Notes under the pieces: model-generated
Databases searched by the model: none
What the model was told of the DNA's origin: nothing
Seen by the model: the letters and a program-made list of their open reading frames with translations, nothing else
Part shown: piece after piece, positions 63,117 to 64,000 of the stretch
How the letters are laid out: each line of letters opens with the position of its first letter
How positions within the stretch are numbered: position 1 is the stretch's first letter
Assembly (NCBI GenBank): GCA_019038695.1
Contig: JAHOYZ010000010.1
Location: 124,001 to 188,000 of the forward strand
Source: Candidatus Zixiibacteriota bacterium
GTDB taxonomy: Bacteria; Zixibacteria; MSB-5A5; GN15; FEB-12
Direction: 5' to 3'
Length of the DNA: 64,000 bases
Made by a program: the position numbers and the translations under genes

Positions 63117-64000
63117 ATGGACCAAACAGGTACGAAATTGGGAAACATGACAACTCTTACGACTGACAGAACAACCAAAGTAGAGTATATTCCCATCTTG
63201 CTAGACTCGTTACGAGTGGACTCGATTCTCGACTTCGACCTTTATATTGAGGTTGATACGCAACAGATTCTCTATCGTTCGGCCGATTTGCCGTTTACGG
63301 ATCGAACCCGACAGAGCCTGATGGATAACAAAGTCGAACGGTTGTTTATCACCAATACGAACCGGGCACGCTACCAACGCTATATTGAGTGCAACCTGCC
63401 AAAGATTCTGACTGATCCGAGCGTAAGAGAAGAGAAAAAAGCCAATATCCTCTACGACGCTTCTACCAACCTGGTACAGGATGTTCTGGAGAATCCGACC
63501 TATGGTGAGAATATCCAGCGCTCCAGTGAACTTGTTACAAGTACCGTCGGATACATTTTGCAGGGGCGTGATGCCTTCCTGAACCTCATGGCTATCTCAT
63601 CATTTGACTATTACACCTACACGCATTCTGTGAATGTCTGCACTTTCTCGGTGGCGCTGGCCCAGCAACTCGGGTGTAAGGACGAGCAATCTCTCAATCA
63701 GCTGGGGGTTGGAGCTCTCCTGCACGACATTGGTAAATCAAAAGTCCCGGACCGAATCCTGCACAAGCGAGCGCCGCTCAACAACACCGAATTTGAGATT
63801 ATGAAAAAGCACCCTCAATGGGGAACAGATCTTCTCGCCGAGTCAGACCACCTTGCCCCCACCAGTCACTACCCCGTCCTGCAGCACCACGAGCGCGGGG
63901 AAGGCCAAGGTTATCCCAATGGTCTTAAGCTTAGCGAAATGCACTTCTACTCCCAAATAGTGGCTATCTGCGACACTTTCGATGCAATGACCACCGTGCG
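63117..64000 (+). CDS. HD-GYP domain protein (partial; runs off the window)
   Basis: A probable cyclic-di-GMP phosphodiesterase, cut by the window edge after about 294 codons. Residues about 30-130 are an N-terminal domain of unknown type. The HD-GYP domain begins around residue 150: HSVNVCTFSVALAQQLG, then LLHDIGKSKVPDRILHK with His203-Asp204, HHERGEGQGYP with the GYP at 265-267, and AICDTFDAMTT. All expected motifs up to the edge are present. ATG start at 63117; an internal ATG ten codons in is possible. There is no signal peptide. Confidence 0.9.
   Translation, partial: MDQTGTKLGNMTTLTTDRTTKVEYIPILLDSLRVDSILDFDLYIEVDTQQILYRSADLPFTDRTRQSLMDNKVERLFITNTNRARYQRYIECNLPKILTDPSVREEKKANILYDASTNLVQDVLENPTYGENIQRSSELVTSTVGYILQGRDAFLNLMAISSFDYYTYTHSVNVCTFSVALAQQLGCKDEQSLNQLGVGALLHDIGKSKVPDRILHKRAPLNNTEFEIMKKHPQWGTDLLAESDHLAPTSHYPVLQHHERGEGQGYPNGLKLSEMHFYSQIVAICDTFDAMTTV

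Overview
The window reads as an ordinary bacterial chromosome segment from an uncultured member of the Fibrobacterota-Chlorobiota-Bacteroidota (FCB) superphylum, most like the candidate phylum Zixibacteria. This is an inference from gene style. Three secreted proteins carry paired dockerin-like repeats of the form IADLTYLVxYLFxGG. Two other proteins end in a Por/T9SS-like sorting domain beginning YPNPFN. The housekeeping genes (Rex, CIRCE-controlled groESL, NrdR-type control of a B12-dependent ribonucleotide reductase, glmM-glmS) fit a facultative or anaerobic Gram-negative-type cell. No rRNA, intact tRNA, CRISPR array, transposase or integrase gene was seen.

Layout: 0-2.6 kb holds a ParB-like protein overlapping a D12-class DNA adenine methylase, next to a composite hairpin repeat. 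2.9-7.4 kb has a SulP-STAS-rhodanese transporter, rex with its own promoter and Rex operator, and alr. 7.4-8.9 kb is rich in repeats around a streptothricin-acetyltransferase-like gene. 8.9-11.9 kb has a short FAD-binding oxidoreductase and groES-groEL behind a perfect CIRCE. 12-18.1 kb is an accessory patch: a metallophosphoesterase whose 3' end is duplicated (341 bp), a methyltransferase, a decayed 3' piece of tRNA-Arg(CCU), an alpha/beta hydrolase, and a P-loop kinase and a trypsin-like protease separated by small palindromic repeats. 18.3-22.2 kb is the ribonucleotide reductase with two NrdR-like boxes 31 bp apart.

22.6-28.1 kb starts with a DUF2975 membrane protein plus small XRE regulator, then the operon pgsA-pgpA-cinA-(HAD/uridine-kinase fusion)-thpR, preceded by a promoter and an early terminator that may be an attenuator or small RNA. 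28.1-33 kb has small metabolic genes (two GNATs, LysE transporter, methyltransferase, enoyl-CoA hydratase) and a frameshifted acyl-CoA dehydrogenase. 33.3-36.3 kb has a caspase-like lipoprotein downstream of an ECF sigma factor and an unusual anti-sigma factor with a C-terminal sorting domain. 36.5-41.6 kb has a CPBP membrane protease homologue, a DMT exporter, glmS and glmM.

41.8-57.8 kb is dominated by exported proteins: a dockerin-repeat protein, a C10 cysteine peptidase, an M23 peptidase-like protein, a 751-residue secreted protein and a zincin lipoprotein. Mixed in are suhB, an asymmetric heterodimeric ABC exporter, a membrane ferredoxin and a second XRE plus membrane-protein pair. 58-64 kb has an M1 aminopeptidase with a sorting domain, an arsenate reductase, a cytidylate-kinase-like protein, an unrecognised protein and the start of an HD-GYP protein that leaves the window.

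The strongest regulatory calls are the Rex box on the rex promoter, the CIRCE, and the paired NrdR boxes. The most unusual protein architectures are the anti-sigma/sorting-domain fusion, the HAD/uridine-kinase fusion and the SulP-STAS-rhodanese fusion. I did not find a single clear new multi-gene system. The best candidates for one are the ParB-like/methylase pair, the sigma/anti-sigma/caspase cluster and the paired XRE/DUF2975 modules.
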